Shown: piece after piece, positions 1 through 6,212 of the stretch
Position numbering within the stretch: the stretch's first letter is position 1
Layout: each line of letters starts with the position of its first letter
DNA from: DATJGF01 sp035495315
GTDB taxonomy: Bacteria; Verrucomicrobiota; Verrucomicrobiia; Limisphaerales; UBA8199
Assembly (NCBI GenBank): GCA_035495315.1
Contig: DATJGF010000228.1
Location: forward strand, 1-12,332
Length of the DNA stretch: 12,332 nucleotides
Direction: 5' to 3'
Translations under genes and position numbers: made by a program
The notes under the pieces: generated by a model
What the model saw: the letters and a program-made list of their open reading frames with translations, nothing else
Told to the model about the DNA's origin: nothing
The model's database searches: none

Positions 1-2
1 AA

Positions 3-50
3 GACTTAAAAGTGATCGAGACGGCGCTCAGGAGTTTCAAGAGGACATGA
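3..50 (+). CDS. possible 3' end of an upstream gene (partial)
   Basis: From the left edge a frame is open to a TGA at 48-50 and would encode about 15 C-terminal residues (DLKVIETALRSFKRT). A second frame is also open, to a TAA at 53-55, so the choice of frame is uncertain. If it is real, this gene ends 15 bp before the ATG of the HEAT-like protein and the two could share a transcript. Nothing about function can be said. Confidence 0.25.
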   Translation, partial: DLKVIETALRSFKRT

Positions 51-65
51 AGTAAATCTGGCGGA

Positions 66-941
66 ATGCCGGCGCCCTGGTTGAGACTCATTCTGGTCCT
101 CGGCATCGGTTGTTTGATCCTGTGGACAACTCGATCATTACAACCGCAGTCGCACAAACAAGAGGTCAGTTTTCGAGGAAAGCCGCTGCGCATATGGTTC
201 TATGGATCAAGAAGCAATTTTTTCTCCGAACAGGTGAGGAACTCCGCTCAAACGGCGCTAAAAGGAGTCGGGACCAACGCGTTCCCGTTTTTGCTACAGC
301 AACTGAAAGGCGAGAGTGCCACTCCTGTGATCTACAATGGAGCATATCGAGTCATGCCTGGGTGGATAAGGCCCCAGCTTATTTATCCAATAGCCGCAGA
401 TGACATTCGAGCGATGGTTTTTGACTGCCTTTGGCAAATGAACGCCCACATGTCCGGAGAACAGCTGCAGACGTTGTTCGAAGCTATAGCTGGATTCCAA
501 AATCCGCGTCTCAGCTTGCGAGGTCTGAGATTTTTGGATACCAAGGGTTATCCGGGATCACTGACGCTCTGCCGAGAACTGGTTGGGGACCCAGAGCCGA
601 GCGTTCAGTTGGAGGCGGCCATCCGGTTGGCTGAATCTGCAATCTCCGCCAACCCTAATGATCCTCGATTGGCACCGATCCTATTGGATGCGTTCGCAGC
701 AAAGGAAATCCGGGATCATTGGGTGGACCTTAACTGGTATCAATTCCAACAACTCCGGCCCGGTTCCCCGTCGCCTCAGTCTACTCTTATTCCAAGCATG
801 CCTTATCCCAACGACCAGAGCGAAATGCTGAAAGATCGAATCAAAACGGCCTTACTACGACTTCAACCGTATGTGACTCCAGAACAGAGAGACCGATTTC
901 GCAAACTGGTTAAAACTCAATCTAATCGGTTAGAGCCGTAG
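66..941 (+). CDS. membrane-anchored HEAT-repeat-like protein
   Basis: This encodes 291 residues. Residues about 5-20 (LRLILVLGIGCLILW) form one hydrophobic helix followed by TTRS, which fits an uncleaved N-terminal anchor with the rest outside the cytoplasm. Residues 35-80 carry a 'FRGKPLRIWFYG...AQTALKGVGTNAFPFLLQQL' segment. In my reading this resembles the start of many verrucomicrobial HEAT-repeat proteins, where 'GTNALPFLL' forms part of a helical repeat. Later helical pairs at about 130-160 and 165-192 (GDPEPSVQLEAAIRLAE) look like further HEAT/armadillo units. Such proteins are usually protein-binding scaffolds, and no catalytic motif is visible. The ATG at 66 follows GGCGGA directly, so the ribosome binding site is poor. 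The gene converges on the sigma-factor gene with only 9 bp between the stops and no visible terminator. The fold assignment is moderate and the function is unknown. Confidence 0.75.
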   Translation: MPAPWLRLILVLGIGCLILWTTRSLQPQSHKQEVSFRGKPLRIWFYGSRSNFFSEQVRNSAQTALKGVGTNAFPFLLQQLKGESATPVIYNGAYRVMPGWIRPQLIYPIAADDIRAMVFDCLWQMNAHMSGEQLQTLFEAIAGFQNPRLSLRGLRFLDTKGYPGSLTLCRELVGDPEPSVQLEAAIRLAESAISANPNDPRLAPILLDAFAAKEIRDHWVDLNWYQFQQLRPGSPSPQSTLIPSMPYPNDQSEMLKDRIKTALLRLQPYVTPEQRDRFRKLVKTQSNRLEP

Positions 942-950
942 AAATCGATG

Positions 951-2891
951 TTACCGGCGCAGGGACATAATCACACGGTTCGACTCAGGGTGTGTGACTA
1001 CAATTCCCGCCTGTTCGAGGAGAGCATTGTCCAGAAGAGCTATCGCCTGTGCTCTGGTCACAGGTTCACGGTTGGTGAAACGAATCAACGCAGGCTTTAC
1101 TGCGTCGTCTATGTCCAACTGTGCCTGCGCCAATTCGGCATAGATAGCGAGCACCTGCGCCAGCTGCGTGTTGAACTGTATCGACGCGGCTGGAATCATC
1201 TCCTCGTGGCCAATAGGGGTGAACGTTGGGGGCGTCGGCTGCTGGTGCAATGGTGTTTGAGATTCGGCAGGTGCGACACTGGACTCAGACGCGTTCCGAA
1301 GTCCGAGCATCCAACTGACGGTGATGACGACTTCGTCGCCGGTCTTAATCATTCCCAAAGCAATTTTCGGGGCCGGCGGCTCAATCTGAAAGGAAGTCAT
1401 CTTGATGGTAGTGCGGCCGGAGATTTTAAGTCTGTCGCCGCCCAGGGGGAGAAGGAATATCGGCATGTAGATTTGGTTCGTAACGCCCGCGATGGAAAGC
1501 TCGCCACGCGACTGATATTCATATTGGATGGTGTGGTCGAAGTTGGTGGTCCCCTTAAAAGACATCTCAAGAAGGCGATAGCAGATTGTGGGAAAAAACG
1601 TTGCCTGGAGGCTCTCATACATGACTTCGTTCATGCCGTCGCTGTAACTTCTGCCGTCCTTTTCGATGCTCATCAGCGATCGGACTTTGATGAACGCTTC
1701 GGCTGTCGCCCAAACAGGACCAGGTTGTATAGGTGTCCCTGGCTCCAATGGAATACCAGGTCCGGTTTCCAGCACTCCACCAATGATGGAGCCTTCCACT
1801 TGCCAGTCGTGAATGTTGGAAGTGCCTTCAATGCGAACCTTACTTCCTATTTTGGAAACCAGGCGCACAGTTGTCCCGATGGCACCACGCGGCATGACCG
1901 GTTGCGGCACAGCGACGCTTGGCACTTTGGAGCGCGTCAAAACGTCATCGCCGCCTTGGAGTGGCTCGGCACCGTGGCCGGACTGGTTGAGCACTTCATT
2001 TGCTGCGCCGGAGACAGCAGTCTTGGGATTTGCGACGTCGGCAACGGCTAAATCTCCGCTTTGTTTCTGGCTCAGTTCTCGGTTCGTGAGGCGGTTGCCA
2101 GTTATGGCCTTGGCTGTGGGTTGTCGCAGTAAAAGAATGCCGGTAATGACAGAAACGACGACGACAAAGGCGGCGGCAATGCCGAGCTTTAGTTTAGCCA
2201 GGGCAGCCACTTTGGCAGAAGCCGCCGCAAAGCCTCCGGTCGTCGAGACACCAGCGAGAACGGCTCCAGCCACCGCCAAAGCCAATCCTGCTGGTGCGGC
2301 CTTTACCGCACCGGCTGCCAGGCCACTCGCCAGGGCCCCTGACGACAACGTGACCCCACGTCGTTGGAGTAGCGTTCCCAATTCCTGCACGGCGCGGGTT
2401 ACTCGCTTCTGGGCCGCGTTCTCGCTCATGCCCAAGGCTTCACCTACTGCCCGCAGGTGGCGACGCTCAAAAAATCTGAGCAGGATCGCGTCTCTATCGT
2501 CGGCTCCAAGCTCGTTTATGGCTTCACCCAGTATCGGCGCAACGTGGGAAAGCACACTTTCCCCCTGCTGGTTGAGAGCGTTCATTTCAACAGCCTGCTT
2601 CTCGCGGGCTTGGCGACGGCGTTCTCCTCGCATAGCAGTTCTGGCGACAAAACAGGTATGACGATGAAGCCACCCGCCGAGCATCGTGTTGCTGGCTAAT
2701 TTACTAGCCATGCGTGCGAGGTCGGAAAACACCATCTGAGCGACATCCTCGGCCCGGTGCGTATCGCCATCGAGCAGCCGAACTGCCGTCGAATGCACGA
2801 GGTCGAAATAGCGTGTTACCAGCTCGTGAAAAGCTGACTCCGATCCGTTGTTTACGAATCTCGCGAGTAATTCCTGCGTGTCACTAATCAT
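951..2891 (-). CDS. ECF-type sigma factor fused to a TM helix, YceI-like domain and secretin-N-like domain
   Basis: This encodes 646 residues. Residues about 20-100 are sigma region 2 (FHELVTRYFDLVHSTAVRLL, then RAEDVAQMVFSDLAR). Residues about 125-178 are region 4 (DDRDAILLRFFERRHLRAVGEALG, with the helix-turn-helix running to MSENAAQKRVTRAVQEL). An Ala/Gly-rich linker leads to a transmembrane helix at 235-255 (LGIAAAFVVVVSVITGILLL), so the remainder should be extracytoplasmic. Residues about 340-530 look YceI-like: 'GTSNIHDWQVEG', 'VRSLMS...DGMNEVMYESLQA', 'GELSIAGVTNQIYMPI', 'LKISGRTTIKMTSFQI' and 'IKTGDEVVITVSWML' follow the order of the YceI beta-barrel motifs. Residues 570-646 (FNTQLAQVLAIYAELAQAQL...TRAQAIALLDNALLEQAGI) resemble the N-terminal domain of type II secretion secretins. 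ECF sigma factors direct RNA polymerase to stress or envelope genes and normally pair with an anti-sigma factor. None is adjacent, so the extension may provide cis control (inference). The start is ATG 2891, with weak GAAG upstream. Confidence 0.85.
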   Translation of the reverse strand: MISDTQELLARFVNNGSESAFHELVTRYFDLVHSTAVRLLDGDTHRAEDVAQMVFSDLARMASKLASNTMLGGWLHRHTCFVARTAMRGERRRQAREKQAVEMNALNQQGESVLSHVAPILGEAINELGADDRDAILLRFFERRHLRAVGEALGMSENAAQKRVTRAVQELGTLLQRRGVTLSSGALASGLAAGAVKAAPAGLALAVAGAVLAGVSTTGGFAAASAKVAALAKLKLGIAAAFVVVVSVITGILLLRQPTAKAITGNRLTNRELSQKQSGDLAVADVANPKTAVSGAANEVLNQSGHGAEPLQGGDDVLTRSKVPSVAVPQPVMPRGAIGTTVRLVSKIGSKVRIEGTSNIHDWQVEGSIIGGVLETGPGIPLEPGTPIQPGPVWATAEAFIKVRSLMSIEKDGRSYSDGMNEVMYESLQATFFPTICYRLLEMSFKGTTNFDHTIQYEYQSRGELSIAGVTNQIYMPIFLLPLGGDRLKISGRTTIKMTSFQIEPPAPKIALGMIKTGDEVVITVSWMLGLRNASESSVAPAESQTPLHQQPTPPTFTPIGHEEMIPAASIQFNTQLAQVLAIYAELAQAQLDIDDAVKPALIRFTNREPVTRAQAIALLDNALLEQAGIVVTHPESNRVIMSLRR

Positions 2892-3304
2892 CGCTTCATT
2901 ACTAAAGAGCCGCTGTCATGCGAAATCCGCCTCCGAAGTGAATTTTTTCTTGGCGACTTGCGGCGCGGCGCCATGCGATCTCGGTCTCTACGGCCAGCGC
3001 TATTTTCCCGCTGAAAAGACTGTTGGCTGGATTCCGGCGATTCGCAACTCGAATGGAACAAATTGATCTCTGATCCGAAGGTTAGACTGCAGCGCTTGAA
3101 CTTGCTGCGATTTATTTGGTCTGATTGAGATGGCCGCCTCGGCGAGGCGGTCCTACCTGCGTTAGAAACATACACAAAACACCAACAATGTTCGGGGTGC
3201 GGGAACCAAAACGCTGGCCGGTTCCTCTTATTACTGATTCGTCCCTTGTGGTGGGTCCGGTTTTGAATTTCAAGGGGTCTGATGAAGGGGACGATTGCGG
3301 CACG
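2892..3304. other. 413-bp divergent intergenic region between sigma fusion and PocR/AraC gene
   Basis: No supportable gene lies here. The region must hold the promoters of both divergent genes, but I could not find a well-spaced -35/-10 pair for either. A TTGAAC at 3096-3101 is the best -35-like hexamer, and it has no matching -10 at 17 bp. The stretch contains one clear palindrome, listed separately at 3134-3150. Small open frames that cross the region on either strand have no recognisable protein features. Confidence 0.6.
3134..3150. repeat. GC-rich palindrome CCGCCTC-GGC-GAGGCGG
   Basis: This is a perfect 7-bp stem with a 3-nt loop, followed by TCCTACC. The form matches short intergenic palindromes that I associate with verrucomicrobial genomes, so it is probably one member of a dispersed family (inference, not checked). 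It is not followed by a T-run on either strand, so a Rho-independent terminator is unlikely. Confidence 0.6.
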
Positions 3305-4216
3305 ATGGACTCCGCGTCAACTCTGCACGCCGCGCTCGCGGGCTCTGAGCTATTCCGGAACCTGCGAGAGGCTTTTTGTCAGGCGACCGGCCTATCACTT
3401 AGACTGGTCCGAGCTGGCGACCCGCTGGTTCGAATCGCCTCACCCAGGCGTCAAAAAGATTTTTGTGCACTGACGAGAGGCAACACCGGGGCCTGTGCCG
3501 CTTGTCTGGAAGTCCAACGAGAACTCCAGTCCCTGCTGGGGCGAAAACTGGCTCCCCAACAAGTCGAATGCTTCGCCGGGTTGACCGAGGTAGCTGTCCC
3601 GGTGCTGATAGGGGGCAAGCACGTGGCTACGCTGGTGGGCGGTCGGGTTTTCCAGCGGAAACCCTCTCGGCAGCAGTTTCAGCGTATGATGCGCAAGCTA
3701 CGTCTTTTGGGTGTACGCGGCAATGTGCGAGCCGTCGAGCGGGCCTACTTCAAAATGCCGGTTGTTCCGGCGAGGCAATTTCAAGGGGCCGTCCGCTTAC
3801 TGGCGATCCTGGCAAACGAACTGGCGGAGAGCGCTTCCCGGTTGGTCCTGCTGAAAATACCTGGAGACCCTCCTGCTGTGGCTCGCGCGAAGGCTTTCGT
3901 GCTCGCGCACGTCGGTGAGGCGGTAACTTTCAAAGCCGCTGCCGAACACGCCCATCTCAGCCGGCACCATTTCTGCCGCATTTTCAAGCAGTCGACCGGC
4001 ATCACGTTCACAGAGTTCGTCGCCTGTGTTCGCGTCGAGAAGGTGAAGGAGTTGCTGCATAATCCGGCTCTCCGCATAACGGAGGCCGCGACTCGCGCGG
4101 GATTTCAGTCGATCTCGCAATTCAACCGCGTATTTCGACGGTGTACCGGAACGTCTCCGACTTGTTTTCGGGCGCAGGTGCGGAATGGCAGCGGAGGGCA
4201 GGGTTTGGCGCAATAG
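3305..4216 (+). CDS. AraC-family transcriptional regulator with PocR-type sensory domain
   Basis: This encodes 304 residues from ATG 3305. Residues about 7-165 resemble the PocR ligand-binding domain: 'LFRNLREAFCQATGLSLRLV', then Cys54, Cys64 and Cys67 in 'FCALTRGNTGACAACL', then Cys89 in 'VECFAGLTEVAVPVLIGGKHVATLVGGRVF'. PocR domains (PAS-related) sense small hydrocarbon-derived ligands or redox state in known proteins, and the four cysteines suggest metal or redox sensing here (inference). Residues about 195-298 are the AraC/XylS DNA-binding domain with two helix-turn-helix units (VTFKAAAEHAHLSRHHFCRIFK and RITEAATRAGFQSISQFNRVF). The frame stays open back to ATG 3125. The extra 60 residues would be encoded by the palindrome-bearing intergenic region and resemble nothing, so 3305 is preferred, although its ribosome binding site is weak (AAGGGG about 15 nt upstream). 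The gene is divergent from the sigma fusion. Its target genes and ligand are unknown. Confidence 0.85.
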   Translation: MDSASTLHAALAGSELFRNLREAFCQATGLSLRLVRAGDPLVRIASPRRQKDFCALTRGNTGACAACLEVQRELQSLLGRKLAPQQVECFAGLTEVAVPVLIGGKHVATLVGGRVFQRKPSRQQFQRMMRKLRLLGVRGNVRAVERAYFKMPVVPARQFQGAVRLLAILANELAESASRLVLLKIPGDPPAVARAKAFVLAHVGEAVTFKAAAEHAHLSRHHFCRIFKQSTGITFTEFVACVRVEKVKELLHNPALRITEAATRAGFQSISQFNRVFRRCTGTSPTCFRAQVRNGSGGQGLAQ

Positions 4217-4322
4217 CTACGCAAAGAAAGACAAACCGTGCGCAGCAATTCTGAACGGAGCGGCCATAATTGAACGTCATCAAAACTATTAAACGCTGAT
4301 CAGCAGCAGCAGCACCTCCATT

Positions 4323-5378
4323 ATGAAGACAATCCTTTGGCCTGCCTCCGCCGCAACACGAAGACTCGGACAGTTCCTCTTGGCAGCATCCCTTTGTTGC
4401 GCGACGTACTCAGCGGCGCGGGCACAGCACCACGTCGAGTACGGCCTTAACCTGTCGTTGGGACCAACCATCTACTACGAGCACTATGAGCAAGGGGAAC
4501 AACCTGTGGGAGCGATTATCCACCAGGAGATAATCGATGGCTACGGACAAATCTCCGGCCAGGCTAATGTCGGTTTTGGGGTGAATAAAGCTCGCATCGA
4601 ATTGAATGGGACTAATCCGCTCAACCCGCTTATCTTCGAGGACGGCTTTGCCTCGTCGCGCTACTGGGATTCGTTCCAGTTCAGCGATCCGAACCTGAAT
4701 GGGACACATGGTTTTTTTGACGCTACGCTTTTCGTCGCGGGCTCGGGCGCCGTTACCCTCCGTGACCAGTTCCTCTCCTCGTCTGACACCGAATTCGACG
4801 CTTTCTGGCATGCCGTCATCAACGTTTCGGTTGACGGAGTCACCGACACGAACGGCAGTCCAATTCAGTCTGCCTACTATGCCGGCGAGTGGAGCAAAGC
4901 CTTCGATGCGAGCACACTTGATTACTTTGGCGATTCGCTGAACACGTACCAGCAGGTAGTGACCTTCGAGTTTATTTACGGTCAGCCCATTCTGATGGAC
5001 ACGTTCCTGCAGGTGGACGTGGTATTCGACAATCAAAATGCAGCGGTCCCGGGCACGCTCGATGCCATGATTGATCTGGGCAATTCCAGCTACTGGGGCG
5101 GCATCCAACGATTGCGTGACGCGCAGGGCCATCCCGTTACAAACGCGGTCTATTCCTCCAGCTCTGGCGTCGATTACCGGGCCAGCATCATCACGCGACC
5201 CATCCTCCAGGCCATCAGGATCGGCGAGCAGCTGCAGTTAACCTGGACCGGTGGATTCAAACTGCAGAGTAGTCCCGCTCCGCGAGGCAATTTTACGACG
5301 CTGCCCAACGCGAGCAGTCCGTATCTGACTAAGCCGGGCGAGCCTCAACAATTCTACCGCCTGGTGTTAAGTCAGTAG
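4323..5378 (+). CDS. secreted protein of unknown function with a verrucomicrobial C-terminal tail
   Basis: This encodes 351 residues. A Sec signal peptide is clear: basic Arg13-Arg14, a hydrophobic core LGQFLLAASLCCATYSAA, and an ARA-Q cleavage site after residue 34. The mature protein is rich in beta-strand-forming, aromatic and acidic residues (YYEHYEQGEQ, FDAFWHAVINVSVDG, LMDTFLQVDVVFDNQ) and has no catalytic motif I recognise. The overall look is that of PEP-CTERM-like exported beta-sandwich proteins, but there is no PEP-CTERM motif. The C-terminus instead reads LTWTGGFKLQSSPAPRGNFT...QQFYRLVLSQ, a short beta-module that ends many verrucomicrobial exported proteins and may be a sorting or surface module (inference). 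The ATG at 4323 is 106 bp after the AraC stop, behind an AGCAGCAGCAGC run and no obvious Shine-Dalgarno. A CATAAT at 4265-4270 could be a -10 element, but no -35 matches. Confidence 0.8.
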   Translation: MKTILWPASAATRRLGQFLLAASLCCATYSAARAQHHVEYGLNLSLGPTIYYEHYEQGEQPVGAIIHQEIIDGYGQISGQANVGFGVNKARIELNGTNPLNPLIFEDGFASSRYWDSFQFSDPNLNGTHGFFDATLFVAGSGAVTLRDQFLSSSDTEFDAFWHAVINVSVDGVTDTNGSPIQSAYYAGEWSKAFDASTLDYFGDSLNTYQQVVTFEFIYGQPILMDTFLQVDVVFDNQNAAVPGTLDAMIDLGNSSYWGGIQRLRDAQGHPVTNAVYSSSSGVDYRASIITRPILQAIRIGEQLQLTWTGGFKLQSSPAPRGNFTTLPNASSPYLTKPGEPQQFYRLVLSQ

Positions 5379-5513
5379 GCCGAAGTGGAAGTGAAGGGGC
5401 ATTGGATTGCCCGTGTGTTCGGCCTGGCTGCGGTGGATCAACAAGCTTGCAAGTAACCCGACAGTGCCTATTACCACCGCGAGTTCGGCCACGGTGAAAC
5501 CCGCTCCGCTCAT
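5367..5513 (-). pseudogene. truncated prepilin / type II pseudopilin N-terminus
   Basis: On the minus strand the frame from ATG 5513 encodes 48 residues beginning MSGAGFTVAELAVVIGTVGL. This has the full type IV prepilin signature: Gly5-Phe6 cleavage site, Glu at mature position +5, and an unbroken hydrophobic helix through about residue 28. In this group such proteins are normally 150-300 residues long, with a large C-terminal domain. Here the frame ends at 5367, inside the last codons of the convergent secreted-protein gene. The frame is also open upstream to an ATG at 5549, but those 12 residues are not pilin-like. The evidence fits an N-terminal remnant. A very small functional pseudopilin is less likely. 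Confidence 0.55.
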
Positions 5514-5811
5514 CCAGGCGCAACTGACAGTGCTGAAGCATTCCGGCATCGATCCAGTGCTTTGGCCACGGAATGCCGGTTCCTATCCTGGGTACGCCTT
5601 CACGGGGGAACCGCTCAAACTCGCAGCGGGCCATTTTGGGCTTGGCCATGGCAGCGGGGCGCATGCGCCCGACGAGTACTATGTAATCGAGTCCACTAAC
5701 AGCAAGGTGCAGGGTTTCGACGACGCCGTGCTGTCCTTTGTGGAGTACTTGTACGAGCTCGGAAAAATAAAAACTGCGTGGATTGGGGGTCAGTGCTGCA
5801 CATCCGCATGA
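5506..5811 (+). pseudogene. C-terminal fragment of an M20-family metallopeptidase
   Basis: The frame is open from ATG 5407, but the first about 33 residues are the antisense of the pilin remnant. From about 5506 it reads LIQAQLTVLKHSGIDPVLWP, then PGYAFTGEPLKLAAGHFGLG, then HGSGAHAPDEYYVIESTNSK and VQGFDDAVLSFVEYLYELGK, ending near 5766. The 'GAHAPDEYYVIES' stretch matches the C-terminal lid/catalytic region of M20 peptidases (acetylornithine deacetylase / dipeptidase type), where the His and Glu lie near the dizinc site. Intact members are about 400-470 residues, and all of the N-terminal zinc-binding part is missing. A further 14 unrelated residues follow to the stop at 5811. Removing one A from the A-run at 5763-5767 would give a stop right after ELGK, so the natural end was probably lost by a frameshift (inference). 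Confidence 0.6.
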
Positions 5812-5832
5812 GTGGCATTGACCCCGGATTCG

Positions 5833-5992
5833 GATTCGGTTGGTGCGACACTGGACTGCTCAGATGCATTCCGAAGTCCAAGCATCCAGCTGAAGGTGAC
5901 GACGAACTTCATCACCGGTCTTAATCATTCCCAAAGCAATTTTCGGCGCCGGGGGGTTAATCTGAAAGGAAGTCATCTTGACGGTCGTGCGG
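5833..5992 (-). pseudogene. frameshifted partial copy of the sigma/YceI fusion gene
   Basis: This aligns to 1261-1416 of the sigma-fusion gene in the same orientation, including a 32-bp identical stretch (CCGGTCTTAATC...ATTTTCGG) and a 23-bp identical stretch over the 'MTSFQI' codons. On the minus strand it encodes GRTTVKMTSFQINPPAPKIA, then LGMIKTGDEV. After that a 1-bp insertion near 5905 shifts the frame to a premature stop. Ignoring the insertion, it continues VVTFSWMLGLRNASEQSSVA, matching VVITVSWMLGLRNASE-SSVA in the intact gene with one inserted codon. The copy covers only the end of the YceI-like domain and part of the following linker, and lacks the sigma, membrane and secretin-N parts. 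It is a relic of a paralogue or of a local duplication. Confidence 0.85.
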
Positions 5993-6006
5993 GCTATAAG
6001 AGACAG

Positions 6007-6150
6007 CGTAAGGAGACGTCAAACCCGCCCCCCGAGTGGCATCAAACCTAACGAACTTCGAAGGCGCATCTCCCTCTCCTCCTCTGGAGGAGAGGGCCGG
6101 GGAGAGGAGGCGCCGTAGCGAGAGAATCGGATTAACAGAGTCTCCTTACG
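6007..6150. repeat. MITE-like element: 11-bp terminal inverted repeats around a hairpin
   Basis: CGTAAGGAGAC at 6007-6017 and its exact reverse complement GTCTCCTTACG at 6140-6150 bound a 144-bp segment. Inside is a perfect 11-bp hairpin (6072-6096). No flanking target-site duplication is visible and there is no coding capacity. It could be a small non-autonomous mobile element, or two unrelated dispersed repeats that happen to be inverted. Confidence 0.45.
6072..6096. repeat. perfect 11-bp inverted repeat, 3-nt loop
   Basis: CCCTCTCCTCC-TCT-GGAGGAGAGGG forms a strong stem-loop, followed by CCGGGGAGAGGAGG, which repeats the right arm's theme. It lacks a T-run on either strand, so a classical terminator is unlikely. 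The purine/pyrimidine-rich hairpin resembles a dispersed element I associate with verrucomicrobial genomes (inference). Confidence 0.75.
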
Positions 6151-6212
6151 TCGCCTGCTACAGTTCAGGGAAAACCGGGCGAAGCTTCAAAAAATCAAAT
6201 TTGATAATGTGC

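Larger units (their letters stand above)
5993..6212. other. non-coding stretch with MITE-like repeat
   Basis: No gene is supportable here. The stretch lies between the sigma/YceI relic and the stop of the TIGR02597-like gene. Its main content is the 6007-6150 repeat structure. The remaining about 60 bp up to 6212 is featureless and contains no clear terminator for the minus-strand operon that ends at 6213. Confidence 0.6.

Noticed and set aside
948..2051. 367-residue open frame on the plus strand opposite the sigma fusion
   Set aside because: It is antisense to a gene with clear sigma and YceI-like motifs, its protein has no recognisable domain, and long antisense frames are common in GC-rich DNA.
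1813..2661. 282-residue plus-strand frame opposite the sigma factor's linker and regions 2-4
   Set aside because: Its Ala/Pro/Arg-rich composition is what antisense of an Ala/Gly-rich linker gives. There is no start context or domain.
4300..4316. AGCAGCAGCAGC run as a microsatellite or regulatory repeat
   Set aside because: There are only about four triplet units in front of the secreted-protein start, too few to call a functional repeat.
4410..5132. 240-residue minus-strand frame opposite the secreted protein
   Set aside because: The plus strand has a clear signal peptide and tail module, while the minus frame has neither signal nor domain.
5812..6051. 79-residue plus-strand frame sharing 'GLNHSQSNF' with a frame at 948-2051
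   Set aside because: The similarity is real but reflects the DNA duplication of the YceI-coding segment read on the wrong strand, not a protein family.
6072..6096. Hairpin as Rho-independent terminator of the protease operon
   Set aside because: There is no T-run on the minus-strand side, and it lies more than 110 bp past the stop at 6213.
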